Assembly: GCA_005217565.1 (NCBI GenBank)
Contig: SJCO01000012.1
Span: forward strand, 216,183-280,182
Direction: 5' to 3'
Length of the DNA stretch: 64,000 nucleotides
Source of the DNA: Puteibacter caeruleilacunae
Lineage (GTDB): Bacteria > Bacteroidota > Bacteroidia > Bacteroidales > Prolixibacteraceae
The translations under genes were made by a program, and so were the position numbers. Below, one piece after another: positions 63,964 through 64,000 of the stretch. The notes beneath the pieces were generated by a model, which did no database searches, was not told the DNA's origin, and saw only the letters and a list, made by a program, of their open reading frames with translations. The first letter of the stretch is position 1. Every line of letters begins with the position of its first letter.

Positions 63964-64000
63964 AAATCGTTTTAGACATATCTCAGTCTCAATATTTTAA

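Overview
The window is chromosomal DNA of a member of the Bacteroidota, most likely a marine or sediment Bacteroidales/Marinilabiliales-type organism (the placement below phylum is inference). The evidence is low GC, almost no Shine-Dalgarno sequences, several promoters of the TTTG / TAnnTTTG type, and phylum-typical genes: a hybrid two-component regulator, GSCFA, DUF2723/GT117, LptE-type lipoprotein, TonB and sulfatases. No phage, insertion sequence, CRISPR array or plasmid function was seen.

Layout. 1-7492 (minus strand) is an alpha-glucan (glycogen) cluster: branching enzyme, a GSCFA protein one base behind it, GH133 debranching enzyme, a glycogen-synthase-like glycosyltransferase and a GH57 amylase cut by the window edge. 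7493-8032 is a non-coding stretch with a GC-rich element that can form two alternative hairpins. 8033-14096 holds kdsB and, divergently, a run of sigma-54 activator, LptE-like lipoprotein, TPR protein, secG and then groES-groEL, with a sigma-54-like promoter before groES. 14386-22171 holds an outer-membrane-type protein, a large Asp-box propeller protein, dgt, a YgjP-type metalloprotease and an unrecognised protein with an internal repeat. 22308-35542 is mixed housekeeping: tRNA-Ala, tonB, hflX, asd, a lamin-tail protein, recX, an ArsC-like gene overlapping ppk1, prfB with its programmed +1 frameshift, a sialate O-acetylesterase-like enzyme, a lipoprotein and a SpoU methyltransferase. 35606-46031 carries oxyR, a tandem duplication of [tRNA-Glu + rpsT], radC, a deacetylase-like/FemAB-like pair, upp, folK, sppA, lpxK and a purine nucleoside phosphorylase. 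46032-49450 has a 12-13-TM GT117-type protein and two identical tRNA-Gln genes.

49719-61992 is the accessory part: GH95 alpha-L-fucosidase lipoprotein, a secreted beta-helix protein with a C-terminal PDZ-like domain, a 1332-residue hybrid two-component regulator and two C-type sulfatases. Together these look like a compact locus for a sulfated, fucose-containing glycan (fucoidan-like), but without a SusC/SusD pair. Its intergenic gaps carry perfect or near-perfect inverted repeats that look like operator or mRNA-processing sites. The right edge holds a thioredoxin-fold protein and the 3' end of an rRNA operon (5S rRNA and terminator, minus strand).

The most interesting signals are: the duplicated tRNA-Glu/rpsT module with a 65-bp identical tract suggesting gene conversion; the retained AGGAGG-dependent prfB frameshift in a phylum that hardly uses that signal for initiation; the GSCFA protein coupled to glgB; the SusC/D-less fucan locus with its inverted repeats; and several unassigned hairpins.
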